Of a stretch of 33,073 nucleotides of DNA, positions 9,186-16,796 are shown in pieces; the stretch's first letter is position 1; each line of letters opens with the position of its first letter. The DNA is from an uncultured SAR116 cluster alpha proteobacterium (GTDB lineage Bacteria; Pseudomonadota; Alphaproteobacteria; Puniceispirillales; Marisalimonadaceae). The stretch is from NCBI GenBank assembly GCA_902528415.1, contig CABZSR010000018.1, positions 1 through 33,073 on the forward strand, given 5' to 3'. The position numbers and the translations under genes were made by a program. Below the pieces are notes generated by a model. That model was not told where the DNA came from and made no database searches. It worked only from the letters and a program-made list of their open reading frames with translations.

Positions 9186-10249
9186 TTTGGTCTAATTTCA
9201 TAAACAGCGTTAAGCGGATGATCTATTTCTATTCGCTTAACTGTTTTAAATCCAACCTCCTTACAGTACTCTTTTACTTTTCCTTCGGGTAGTCCAACTG
9301 TACCTAGACCCGCGCCATTATTTGCTAAAGACGTTGTCATACAAAAATGTAAACTCATGGCATACAAAAAAGGAACCATTGGTCCTTTGTTATCAGCTGG
9401 GTCATCTTCACATTTTATATCCATAAGGACAAAAATCCCATCATCTTTTACAGCACTTCTTATTGTTTTCATACCCTCCAAAGGGTCTATCATGTCGTGA
9501 ACGAGATCAAAGCATGCAACGAAGTCAAATTTTTCTTTAAGTTTATTTGATACATCCCATTGAATAAATTTTAAATTTTCTGAAACACCAGCTTCTTCAG
9601 CATTTCTTTGAGATTTTACAATGTTAGGTTCAAATAAATCAAAACCAAAAAATTGGCTATTCGGAAACTTTTTAGCTAGCTCTATTGTAGATCTTCCTGA
9701 GCCACAACCAAAATCTGCAAAAGTTACAGAACCTTGTTCAAGCCTAGATTTTAATTCTGGCATTTCATCAATCCAATCTTTCACCAAGAAATGCCTATAT
9801 CTGGTACATCCTGTTTGATCTATTCCATCCCAAAATCCCTGGTCAATTTTATCATAATTAATACCACCACCATTTTTGAAGGCGTCTAAGAGATCGTGGT
9901 ATGGTAACAATGTACTATTAAGTAGTTGGATTATTCCCTTTTGTGAAAATTTACCTCCTTCTTCAACAAGCACTGGGATATATTCTGGATTTAAAGAAAT
10001 TTTTCTATCCTTTTTATCAAAATGTAGATAGCCGGATGAAAATAAACCGAGTGCCCATTCTCTTATATATCTTTCATTAAGTTCCATTCTTGACGATAGT
10101 TCATCGCTGGTCGCTGGACCATTATGAGCTAAATTTTCAAAAATACCTAAATCTACTCCAATTGCACATAATCGTATAGCGACTGCGCCAGATGCATCAT
10201 CTATTATTTTTTTAATTAATTTTTTTTGAGTTAAATTGTCATCATTCAT
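9182..10249 (-). CDS. Class I SAM-dependent methyltransferase with N-terminal winged helix
   Basis: A 355-residue protein. Residues about 18-80 form a winged-helix dimerisation domain (GVDLGIFENL, then SRMELNERYIREWALGLFSSGY), as in O-methyltransferase-like and Rv2258c-like proteins. The Rossmann domain follows, with SAM motif I at 179-185 (DFGCGSG), acidic D204 in FGFDLFEPN, QWDVSN, and the DLVHDM motif after strand 4. The substrate is unknown; relatives methylate varied small molecules. It is transcribed alone, convergent with the GST gene and divergent from the repeat protein. Start is ATG with AGG upstream. Confidence 0.85.
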   Translation of the reverse strand: MNDDNLTQKKLIKKIIDDASGAVAIRLCAIGVDLGIFENLAHNGPATSDELSSRMELNERYIREWALGLFSSGYLHFDKKDRKISLNPEYIPVLVEEGGKFSQKGIIQLLNSTLLPYHDLLDAFKNGGGINYDKIDQGFWDGIDQTGCTRYRHFLVKDWIDEMPELKSRLEQGSVTFADFGCGSGRSTIELAKKFPNSQFFGFDLFEPNIVKSQRNAEEAGVSENLKFIQWDVSNKLKEKFDFVACFDLVHDMIDPLEGMKTIRSAVKDDGIFVLMDIKCEDDPADNKGPMVPFLYAMSLHFCMTTSLANNGAGLGTVGLPEGKVKEYCKEVGFKTVKRIEIDHPLNAVYEIRPN

Positions 10250-10330
10250 GTTTTCTGCCTATTACTTAGATATATAAATATTAAATAATAAATAAGAAAT
10301 GTAAAACTTGGTATGTTTTTTGAAGATAAT

Positions 10331-10358
10331 TTGAGATTATTTAAAATAATTGTATAAT
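10331..10358 (+). promoter_or_regulatory. Sigma70-type promoter for the 18-residue repeat protein
   Basis: TTGAGA at 10331-10336 and a perfect TATAAT at 10353-10358 are separated by 16 nt. Transcription would start near 10365, about 35 nt before the ATG, which has AAGG placed 8 nt upstream. This is the best -35/-10 pair I found, although chance matches are frequent in DNA this AT-rich. Confidence 0.55.
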
Positions 10359-10400
10359 TTCAGCTATTATTTTAAATATTGATTAAATCAAGGTAAGTAA

Positions 10401-11405
10401 ATGCAAGACTGGGATACACGCATAAAAAATCTTAAAACGGATATTCAGATAGCACGTGAAAAATACGTTGTTCCATTCTTAAATGCAAAACCAAAAACGC
10501 CTCCAGCACCTAAAGAAGTTATTCAAACACCTGACCCAAGTTTAGGAGCAATGGTGGATAGTAAGGAAGTTGTAGGAGAAAAAATTTATGAAAATAACGA
10601 TCCTGTTTCATCCTTAGACTTAATCGATAAAACTAATAATACAGAAAAAAATCAAAATGTGGGCTTAACTGAAGAAATTACAAACAAGATTGATAGTGCT
10701 TTAGAGACATCTGCTACAGAAGCACCAACAGTAGATATTAATGAAGCTATTGCATCAGCGGATGAACCTGCAGAAGCCCCAACAGTAGACATTAACGAGG
10801 CTATAGCATCAGCGGATGAACTTGCAGAAGCCCCAACAGTAGACATTAACGAGGCTATTGCATCAGCGGATGAACCTGCAGAAGCCCCAACAGTAGATAT
10901 TAATGAGGCTATTGCATCAGCGGATGAACCTGCAGAAGCCCCAACAGTAGATATTAATGAGGCTATTGCATCAGCGGATGAACCTGCAGAAGCCCCAACA
11001 GTAGACATTAACGATGCTATAGCATCAGCGGATGAACCTGCAGAAGCCCCAACAGTAGATATTAATGAGGCTATTGCATCAGCGGATGAACCTGCAGAAG
11101 CCCCAACAGTAGATATTAATGAGGCTATTGCATCAGCGGACAATTCAAAAGCTGAAGAAAGTCTTGAAGGAGAAGTTAAAAAAAGTGAACTTGAATTGCT
11201 CGAAGAGAGAGACGAGAACGAACTTACCGAAGAAGAAGAAGATAGAATGTATGAATTGAGACGATTAAGAGCTCAAAAAAACATGAATAATGAAGTCAGA
11301 GAAGCTGAACAAGCTGAGCTAAAAAAAGCAGATGAAGAAATTGCTCACTTAAAAACACTTCTAAAACCAAAACCTAAAAAATTACCTAAAGGTTACATTG
11401 CATAA
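10401..11405 (+). CDS. Acidic protein with eight 18-residue repeats and a C-terminal coiled coil
   Basis: A 334-residue protein I do not recognise. No signal peptide or membrane segment is visible, so it is probably cytoplasmic. Residues 1-45 contain MQDWDTRIKNLKTDIQIARE and a Pro-rich linker. Residues 107-250 are eight tandem copies of an 18-residue unit EAPTVDINEAIASADEPA, strongly acidic and Ala-rich. Residues about 255-320 are charged and likely helical (ELLEERDENELTEEEE, then LRRLRAQ), ending in a Lys/Pro tail. The layout of a short N-terminal segment, extended spacer and charged coiled coil suggests a scaffold or polar-organiser-like protein, but that is inference. It stands alone behind its own promoter. 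Confidence 0.85.
   Translation: MQDWDTRIKNLKTDIQIAREKYVVPFLNAKPKTPPAPKEVIQTPDPSLGAMVDSKEVVGEKIYENNDPVSSLDLIDKTNNTEKNQNVGLTEEITNKIDSALETSATEAPTVDINEAIASADEPAEAPTVDINEAIASADELAEAPTVDINEAIASADEPAEAPTVDINEAIASADEPAEAPTVDINEAIASADEPAEAPTVDINDAIASADEPAEAPTVDINEAIASADEPAEAPTVDINEAIASADNSKAEESLEGEVKKSELELLEERDENELTEEEEDRMYELRRLRAQKNMNNEVREAEQAELKKADEEIAHLKTLLKPKPKKLPKGYIA
10719..11150 (+). repeat. Eight tandem copies of a 54-bp in-frame repeat
   Basis: Eight consecutive 54-bp units encode the 18-residue repeats. Copies 4, 5 and 7 are identical at DNA level over the unit. Copies 2, 3 and 6 share a linked set of silent variants (GACATTAACGA instead of GATATTAATGA). Copy 2 has one Pro-to-Leu change and copy 6 one Glu-to-Asp change. 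Copy 8 ends in divergent NSK. The near-identity of silent sites points to recent expansion or gene conversion, so copy number may vary between strains. Confidence 0.95.
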
Positions 11406-11487
11406 TTTGTAGTTTAATTAAACTTAATTACTTTTAATAAATTGCTTTATAATTTAGATTAAGAATTATGCGAGAGCTATTTCAAAT

Positions 11488-12006
11488 ATGGCAAATACTA
11501 TATCTAAAGAAAAAATTTCAAAAATTTTAAATATTGCAAATAAAAAACCATTATCTAAGGCATCTATTTTTTCTTCATACGGGCCCATGCAAAATATTCG
11601 AAGGAGTAAAATATGCTGGCCATCAGATAAATGGATTAAAACGCTATTATGAGAATATGTTTTAAAAGCAAATAAAGCTCTCCAAATTGATATTGAAAAT
11701 AATTCAGAAGTACAATTTATAGAATATAGACATAACGAAAAAGGACCTTATGACTGGCATCATGATGTAAACTGGAATGGTCAAGACGGTATGGATAGAA
11801 AATTGTCCGTCATAATACAATTGAGTGATAGTGATGAATATATTGGTGGAAATTTTGAATTTGACGAAATCAAAACCAACGTTGATTTCCAACCACAGAG
11901 AACCGTGATAATATTTCCGTCATACCTTAGGCATAGGGTGTCACCAGTTACTTTTGGCACAAGACGTTCTTTAGTTACATGGTATTATGGTCCTAAATGG
12001 AGGTAA
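11488..12006 (+). pseudogene. 2OG-Fe(II) oxygenase (prolyl 4-hydroxylase-like) broken by an in-frame TGA
   Basis: One frame reads from ATG 11488 to the stop at 12006 with a single interruption, TGA at 11650-11652. Before it lie MANTISKEKISKILN and IRRSKICWPSDKWIKTLL; after it comes EYVLKANKALQIDIENN. The iron-binding HHD in YDWHHDVNWNG, the distal His in LRHRVSP and the 2OG-binding Arg in TRRSL follow. The fold is continuous across the stop, so the gene looks inactivated by one nonsense change; family members often have Trp near this position, which would be TGG to TGA. TGA also ends normal genes in this window, so general Trp recoding is unlikely. A sequencing error is possible. The downstream half alone could start at ATG 11791 but would lack the HxD motif. 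Confidence 0.8.
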
Positions 12007-12013
12007 TTATATT

Positions 12014-12496
12014 TTATCGTTTAAGCTTTCGCCATCTCCAAGGAGCTATAAATTTACCAGCCCACATCCCCTTTTTTTTATCTTTAGCCTCCTTTTCTTC
12101 GTCAATATAATCCCTCGAGTATTTTCTATAGGCTAAAGCCCACCCATTTTTTACCATTAGAGAATTAATATCTACACCGTTGACATAACAGATTGAAATT
12201 GATCTACCGTATCTATCTGTAGCTCTTTTTTTACAAAATAATTGTCCTGAACTTATAATCTTTTTTAATTCATTAGTAGCAAACTCACCACAAGGGTATG
12301 ATAACCCATTTCTATCTTTACACTTTTGTTTCTTTTCTGGAGTGTCAATCCCATAGAATCTTATTTTTTCAGAATTTAAAATGATAGTGTCGCCATCAAT
12401 TATTCTAATAGAATCATCTAAGCTTTTACAATTAGCTAAGCTAAAACTCATAAAATAAATAAATATTATAGCAATATAATTTAGTGATTTAATCAA
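12014..12496 (-). CDS. Secreted thermonuclease-family (SNase-like) nuclease
   Basis: A 160-residue staphylococcal-nuclease-fold protein, expected to cleave DNA or RNA with Ca2+ outside the cytoplasm. A signal peptide (MIKSLNYIAIIFIYFMSFSLA) precedes the domain. Catalytic residues are visible: metal aspartates in IDGDT, R46 in IRFYGIDTPE, E54, and R98 in ATDRYGR, matching R35, E43 and R87 of the classic enzyme. The C-terminal YRKY and KKKGMWAG segments are also typical. The start is TTG at 12496, chosen because GGAAA lies 5 nt upstream; another TTG at 12508 would add four residues. It is probably the last gene of a minus-strand operon, 27 nt after the lactonase-like gene. Confidence 0.87.
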   Translation of the reverse strand: MIKSLNYIAIIFIYFMSFSLANCKSLDDSIRIIDGDTIILNSEKIRFYGIDTPEKKQKCKDRNGLSYPCGEFATNELKKIISSGQLFCKKRATDRYGRSISICYVNGVDINSLMVKNGWALAYRKYSRDYIDEEKEAKDKKKGMWAGKFIAPWRWRKLKR

Positions 12497-12523
12497 AACA
12501 ATTTCCAATATCTACTTAATTAC

Positions 12524-13516
12524 TCATGAATAATTCTCATTCACCAATTTTATTGGTTTCCAATGAGATGGTGGAAGCCCCGCTTTTTCTGATTTGAATG
12601 TAGAAATCCGATCACCAAGCAGACACCCAAGAAATACTGTTTTCAAATCTAGTCCTCCAAAATCTATACTTGAAATATTCATGAGCTTATGACTGACAAT
12701 ATTATCAAGATGTTTCCTTTCTAACATTCCTTTTTGATAAGCATTTTCAACATTAGATACGTGATCAAAATCACTGTCATCAATAATAGTTTCTTTATGG
12801 CCATTTTGATTTACGTAAATTAGTTTATTACTAACAATGCATGTCACCCAGACACCACCATCTGTATCAAAAGCAAGACCATCAGGAAATTCTCCAATTC
12901 CAAATTCGGTCACAATTTTTTTATTTATTAAGTTACTATTAGGCAAAACTTCAAATTTAGATAAGCGTCGAGAAAATGTTTCATTGACATATAGATCCCC
13001 AGTTATGGGATGGATAAGACATTCATTAGTAAAACCTAAATTATCTGCTACAATCCTAGGACCGTTTTGATCTATTAAAATAATAAATCCATCATTGAAA
13101 TTTGGTTTACAAGCTAAAATTCTAGGAATAATTCGAGTGCTTACGGTTATCCAAATTCGACCAATACTGTCAATATGGACATAATTTGTTGGTGGAAGTG
13201 GTTTTCCATTTATTTCAAGCAGAATGGGCAAAAGGTTGCCCTCATTATCTAATTTGAAAACACCTCCCTTATCATCTCCAAGATGAGTTATTAACCATCC
13301 TTTTTCTGGATGAAGGGCTATTCCATTTGGTTTGGGTTTAAAATCACCGTTTGCTATAATTGTTTGCTGAAACCCATCTGGAAAAATTAAAGTCACTCCA
13401 CCACGCCAGTCAGCTATGTGTAATGTTTGTTCTTTATCAACTAAAACACATTCTGGTCTTGACAAACCTTTACCAATAAAACTAATTTCATTTAAATCTA
13501 TAGATTTATCAATCAT
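12524..13516 (-). CDS. SMP-30/gluconolactonase-like propeller
   Basis: A 330-residue six-bladed propeller of the SMP-30/gluconolactonase/LRE family, which hydrolyses sugar lactones or related esters with a divalent metal. The expected metal ligands are visible: E22 in SRPECVLVD, N111 or N164 (PPTNYVHID, FTNECLIHP) and D212 in FPDGLAFD. No signal peptide is seen, so it is probably cytoplasmic. The ATG overlaps the end of the upstream NTF2-like gene by 8 nt, implying translational coupling and perhaps action on the same compound. It could use the lactone made by the aldose dehydrogenase at 7355, but the two are not in one operon and this is inference. Confidence 0.85.
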   Translation of the reverse strand: MIDKSIDLNEISFIGKGLSRPECVLVDKEQTLHIADWRGGVTLIFPDGFQQTIIANGDFKPKPNGIALHPEKGWLITHLGDDKGGVFKLDNEGNLLPILLEINGKPLPPTNYVHIDSIGRIWITVSTRIIPRILACKPNFNDGFIILIDQNGPRIVADNLGFTNECLIHPITGDLYVNETFSRRLSKFEVLPNSNLINKKIVTEFGIGEFPDGLAFDTDGGVWVTCIVSNKLIYVNQNGHKETIIDDSDFDHVSNVENAYQKGMLERKHLDNIVSHKLMNISSIDFGGLDLKTVFLGCLLGDRISTFKSEKAGLPPSHWKPIKLVNENYS

Positions 13517-13943
13517 TATTCATTTTAGTTCCAGCTAAAGCACTTATTGTACCCGATACAGGTATCATTGAACGAATTTGTAGTCCCCAAATATTTCTTC
13601 TTAAAGAAGAAATCCATATTCCTTTAGCCGTACCATAACTTTTTTTATTTTTAGTTCGTCTATTAAATTCAACAAGGCATTGTATTGTCTTATCAGTCCC
13701 ATTTATTATTTCACATTTATCTAATGTTGAATAATGCCAATATTCACCATTTATCATTTGATCAAATTGTATTTTTAAAGATTTCCAAAAATCTTCTCCA
13801 GTTTCATATATTATAGGTTCATTTCCATTTGAATGAACATAATGAGGAAAATGAAGGCTATTTATAATCTTATTCTTTTCTACACTGTTAAATGCATCAA
13901 CAAAATTATATAGGGCTTTAACTCCTTTATGTTGATTATTCAT
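13509..13943 (-). CDS. NTF2-like (SnoaL-type) small protein
   Basis: A 144-residue protein with features of the NTF2/SnoaL cone fold: an N-terminal helix pair (GVKALYNFVDAFNSVEKNKIINSL), HFPHYVHSNG, then strands with FDQMINGEYWHYSTLDKCEI and ECL/VEFNRR-like beta segments. Family members are small-molecule isomerases, hydrolases or binding proteins, and no catalytic residues can be assigned. ATG 13943 is chosen because AGGA lies 6 nt upstream; ATG 13949 would add two residues but sits directly against that site. It overlaps the SMP-30-like gene by 8 nt, so the two probably work on related compounds. Confidence 0.75.
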   Translation of the reverse strand: MNNQHKGVKALYNFVDAFNSVEKNKIINSLHFPHYVHSNGNEPIIYETGEDFWKSLKIQFDQMINGEYWHYSTLDKCEIINGTDKTIQCLVEFNRRTKNKKSYGTAKGIWISSLRRNIWGLQIRSMIPVSGTISALAGTKMNND

Positions 13944-14002
13944 TATCATCCTTTTTAAGTTATAAAATATTAGCCAATATATTTAAAATAAGTCTTATTT
14001 TT

Positions 14003-14962
14003 CTACCTTCTTAAAGGTGTCTCAATAGTTATTTTTTGTTTTTTTATTTCTTCTCTTATAAAAATAAATATACCTGCGCCTACTACCAAAATTATGCCAA
14101 CAAACGTTCTTAAAGTAGGTATATCGTTAAAAATAATATATCCAATAATTACTGACCATATTATTAATGAGTATTCAAATATTGAAGTAATCGAGGTAGA
14201 GTAAGAAGTGTAAGCTTTGAATATACAAGTGAAAGCAACAGATGCCAAAATTCCCATTGCCATAATATATTTCCATGAAAAATTAGGATTAAAAAACCAA
14301 TCTCGAAAAATAAATTGCATCGTTGGATCATCAAATCTATTAAATTGTCCAGAGCCAGACAATAAGAACATGGTTAAACAAATTGTAATTGTAATGATAT
14401 AGAAATAAAAAAGTTGAGTATAAACATTGTCTTTATCAGCAGTTTTTTTTGATATAGTCATTGATGAAGCATAAAATAAAGCACAAACTACAGGTAATAA
14501 ATTTTTGAAGTCAAAATCTCTAAAATCAGGATTTAAAATTACAAATATACCAATAAAACCAAATAATATAGCTAACCATCTTCTTATACCTATATTTTCT
14601 TTTAAAAATAATTTAGCTAGTATAGACATAAAAAGGGGTGTTGAAAAATATAAAGCTGTTGCGACTGCTAGTGACATGTAGGTCAAAGAAATGAAATAAA
14701 AACTAAAAGCTAAAAAATGTAAAATAACTCTTACAATTGATAATATAGGGTAGCCAGTTTTAAATATAATTTTTTGATTTGTTAATAATAAATATAAAGC
14801 AGATAATATTGCAGCTATAAATGTCCTTCCAAAATAAATTTCATATAATGCTGCCTCTTTAAAAATAAATTTAATTATTGCATCGTGTACTGAAAAAGTT
14901 GCCATTGCAATAAGGACTAATATAATACCTTTTGAGTTGTTAATTGTATTCATAATGAACAT
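14003..14962 (-). CDS. EamA/DMT-family membrane transporter
   Basis: A roughly 319-residue inner-membrane protein with about ten hydrophobic segments and the internal two-fold repeat of drug/metabolite transporters. The first half begins SKGIILVLIAMATFSVHDA and includes GRTFIAAILSALYLLL, and each half has the typical EamA glycine-containing helix ends (FGFIGIFVILNPDF; IILVVGAGIFIFIREE). Substrates of the family range from amino acids to nucleotides and drugs, and none can be assigned here. The frame is open further upstream to a TTG at 15031, but that extension overlaps the ung stop and lacks the usual family N-terminus. ATG 14962 or 14953 (MNTINNSKG) is more likely. Confidence 0.85.
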   Translation of the reverse strand: MFIMNTINNSKGIILVLIAMATFSVHDAIIKFIFKEAALYEIYFGRTFIAAILSALYLLLTNQKIIFKTGYPILSIVRVILHFLAFSFYFISLTYMSLAVATALYFSTPLFMSILAKLFLKENIGIRRWLAILFGFIGIFVILNPDFRDFDFKNLLPVVCALFYASSMTISKKTADKDNVYTQLFYFYIITITICLTMFLLSGSGQFNRFDDPTMQFIFRDWFFNPNFSWKYIMAMGILASVAFTCIFKAYTSYSTSITSIFEYSLIIWSVIIGYIIFNDIPTLRTFVGIILVVGAGIFIFIREEIKKQKITIETPLRR

Positions 14963-15008
14963 ATCCAAATAACAACAAGCTTTTTGACATATATATAAAA
15001 CGTAACAT
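14940..15008 (-). CDS. Possible 22-codon leader ORF ahead of the EamA gene
   Basis: Directly after the ung stop, an AGGAG ribosome site is followed 5 nt later by an ATG whose frame closes after 22 codons (MLRFIYMSKSLLLFGY then VHYEYN). Its TAA lies just past the likely EamA start codons, which have only weak ribosome sites. The layout fits translational coupling through a short leader ORF. It could also mean a one-base frameshift near the EamA start. Peptide function is unknown. Confidence 0.3.
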   Translation of the reverse strand: MLRFIYMSKSLLLFGYVHYEYN

Positions 15009-15018
15009 ATACTCCTGT

Positions 15019-15693
15019 TTAAAGTTGCCAATCAATAGGTTGAATATTATTTTTTTTAAGATAATGGTTTGTTTTTGAAAAAGGTTTTGATCCAAAAAAA
15101 CCATTGTGAACTGAAAAAGGTGAAGGATGGACGCTCTCTATCACTAAGTGACGGTCTCTGTCTAAAAAACTTCCTTTTTCCTGAGCTTTTTTTCCCCACA
15201 ATATGAATACAATATTATGTTTTTTCTCGTTAATTATTTTTAATACTTTGTTAGTAAACTTTTCCCATCCTTTTCCTTGATGAGAACCAGGCATACCTTT
15301 TTCAACAGTCAAACTACTATTAAGCATTAACACACCCTGCTTAGCCCAATACTCCAGATTTCCATTTTGGGGTGAAGTTAATCTCAAATCTGTAAACAAT
15401 TCTCTAAAAATATTTTGAAGTGAGGGTGGAATCTTTATAAATTCTTCAACTGAAAAACTCAATCCATTAGCTTGACCTTCTCCATGATATGGATCTTGAC
15501 CTACTATAACGACCTTGACTTTATCTAAAGGGGTTAGATTAAAAGCATTAAAAATTTTATTCATAGGAGGAAATATTTTTTTTTTCAACAGAAGTTGTTT
15601 TTTTAAAAATACGCGAAGCTCAGACATGTATGTAGAATTAAACTCATCTATGAGTTCTATTTTCCAACTTTCGTCAATATTAATATTAGCCAT
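15019..15693 (-). CDS. ung: Uracil-DNA glycosylase
   Basis: A 224-residue family-1 uracil-DNA glycosylase that removes uracil from DNA at the start of base-excision repair. The water-activating motif GQDPYHG (D67, H70), the uracil-binding LMLNSSLTVE (N125) and the DNA-intercalation motif HPSPFSVHNGFFG (H189) are complete. Length and motif spacing match E. coli Ung. The start is ATG. It lies between a PhyH oxygenase gene (72 nt upstream) and the EamA transporter on the same strand; this looks like positional rather than functional linkage. Confidence 0.96.
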   Translation of the reverse strand: MANINIDESWKIELIDEFNSTYMSELRVFLKKQLLLKKKIFPPMNKIFNAFNLTPLDKVKVVIVGQDPYHGEGQANGLSFSVEEFIKIPPSLQNIFRELFTDLRLTSPQNGNLEYWAKQGVLMLNSSLTVEKGMPGSHQGKGWEKFTNKVLKIINEKKHNIVFILWGKKAQEKGSFLDRDRHLVIESVHPSPFSVHNGFFGSKPFSKTNHYLKKNNIQPIDWQL

Positions 15694-15765
15694 AAAAAAT
15701 CAATAGCCTTATTTCCAAAATAATGAAATAAAATTTATATTAAAATTAATTCTTTATTTTATATA

Positions 15766-16668
15766 TTATCTAATATGCCAATCTTCATTCAGTGGTCTTG
15801 CACTATTTAGCTCTCCATATCCAGCTCCTGTTGTCCCTCCAGGATTAGCTCCAAAATATCGAGGATCCTTTGGTTCATTTTTTGGTTGGAAACGTATGTC
15901 ACAAGTTAAACGAATTTTATTATCTTTAGAGTGATTTTCAAGTGTTCCATGAACAGTGTACATTCCAAATATCAGTGCATCGCCAGGTTTAAATTCAGCT
16001 GTAAGAATTTTAGTATTTCTTTTTTTGGCAAAATCAACAGGATGTGTGTCTATTGTAGCCTTTTTATTTTTGTGTTTATCAACATCAAACCCATTATACT
16101 TTTCTTTGATATCAATAAATTTATGAGAGTTTTTAATTACAAATAGTGGTCCCCTATCAATAGTAACTTCAGTAAAAACTAACCAACATGTTAAAACTTT
16201 ATGAGTTTTACGCGTAAAAAAACCAGCGTCGCAATGCATATGAGTAAATTTACCTCCTGCAACAGCCCTTAAAAATATAAAATCAAAACCTACAGACGGA
16301 GTTTTAAAAATTCTTGCAAATATATTTTCTAATTTTTTTCCATTAGTAACCCTCCTAAGCGATTTAATGGCACTTACGTTTTTCCAAAAATCTCCTCTAT
16401 CATTGAATAATTTATCTCTATTTGAATTACCTGAAGCTATTCCTTCAGTGAATGGATTTGAAAGTTCATCAACCTCATTTAGTTTTTTAAAGATATCTTC
16501 TCGAGCTTGTTTAATTTTTTTTTCGTCAATAATATTTCTTAAAAAAATGTATCCATCTTTTTCTAAAGCAAATTCAAGGTCTAAATTGTTAGATTTATTT
16601 AAATCAGTTTCATAGAGATTATCTAAAAGAGAAGTTGGCACCTTTATTCCGTCAATTAATGCGTCCAT
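15766..16668 (-). CDS. PhyH-family 2OG-Fe(II) oxygenase
   Basis: A 300-residue oxygenase of the phytanoyl-CoA dioxygenase family. The double-stranded beta-helix core carries the iron ligands in THMHCDAGFF (His-x-Asp) and a distal His in TVHGTLENHS, with the likely 2-oxoglutarate arginine in TCDIRFQP. The C-terminal tail is Gly-rich (GANPGGTTGAGYG). It is clearly different in sequence from the PhyH protein at 4648, so it is not a recent duplicate. A GAGGG ribosome site precedes the ATG. It faces the enolase-superfamily gene across 128 bp and may share control with that catabolic run. The substrate is unknown. Confidence 0.86.
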   Translation of the reverse strand: MDALIDGIKVPTSLLDNLYETDLNKSNNLDLEFALEKDGYIFLRNIIDEKKIKQAREDIFKKLNEVDELSNPFTEGIASGNSNRDKLFNDRGDFWKNVSAIKSLRRVTNGKKLENIFARIFKTPSVGFDFIFLRAVAGGKFTHMHCDAGFFTRKTHKVLTCWLVFTEVTIDRGPLFVIKNSHKFIDIKEKYNGFDVDKHKNKKATIDTHPVDFAKKRNTKILTAEFKPGDALIFGMYTVHGTLENHSKDNKIRLTCDIRFQPKNEPKDPRYFGANPGGTTGAGYGELNSARPLNEDWHIR

Positions 16669-16796
16669 ATCTAGCCCTCACAAACTTTATTCAACAAATA
16701 ATGAATGAATAAATAAGTAAATAAAACTAAAATATCTTGAGTAAAGTGATTTACAAAGGTTAAATTATCAAAAACAATAAATGAAGAGAAAATCAC

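Noticed and set aside
10652-11143. Long open frame on the minus strand across the 54-bp repeats, giving an Ala/Ser-rich repeat protein
   Set aside because: A repeat unit divisible by three that is open in one antisense frame stays open in every copy. There is no ribosome site or family match, and the plus-strand gene has a promoter and a good ribosome site.
11411-11424. AGTTTAATTAAACT palindrome after the repeat-protein gene as a terminator
   Set aside because: The stem would be only five AT-rich pairs with no T run directly after it, so it is too weak to call in this base composition.
11650-11652. TGA read as tryptophan throughout the genome (code change)
   Set aside because: TGA terminates other intact genes in this window (for example at 3242, 3604 and 4646) at the expected protein ends, so a general reassignment does not fit.
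11791-12006. A separate 71-residue gene
   Set aside because: The frame continues upstream with clear oxygenase sequence, including the iron-binding His-x-Asp, back to a single TGA. It is better explained as the 3' part of a broken gene.
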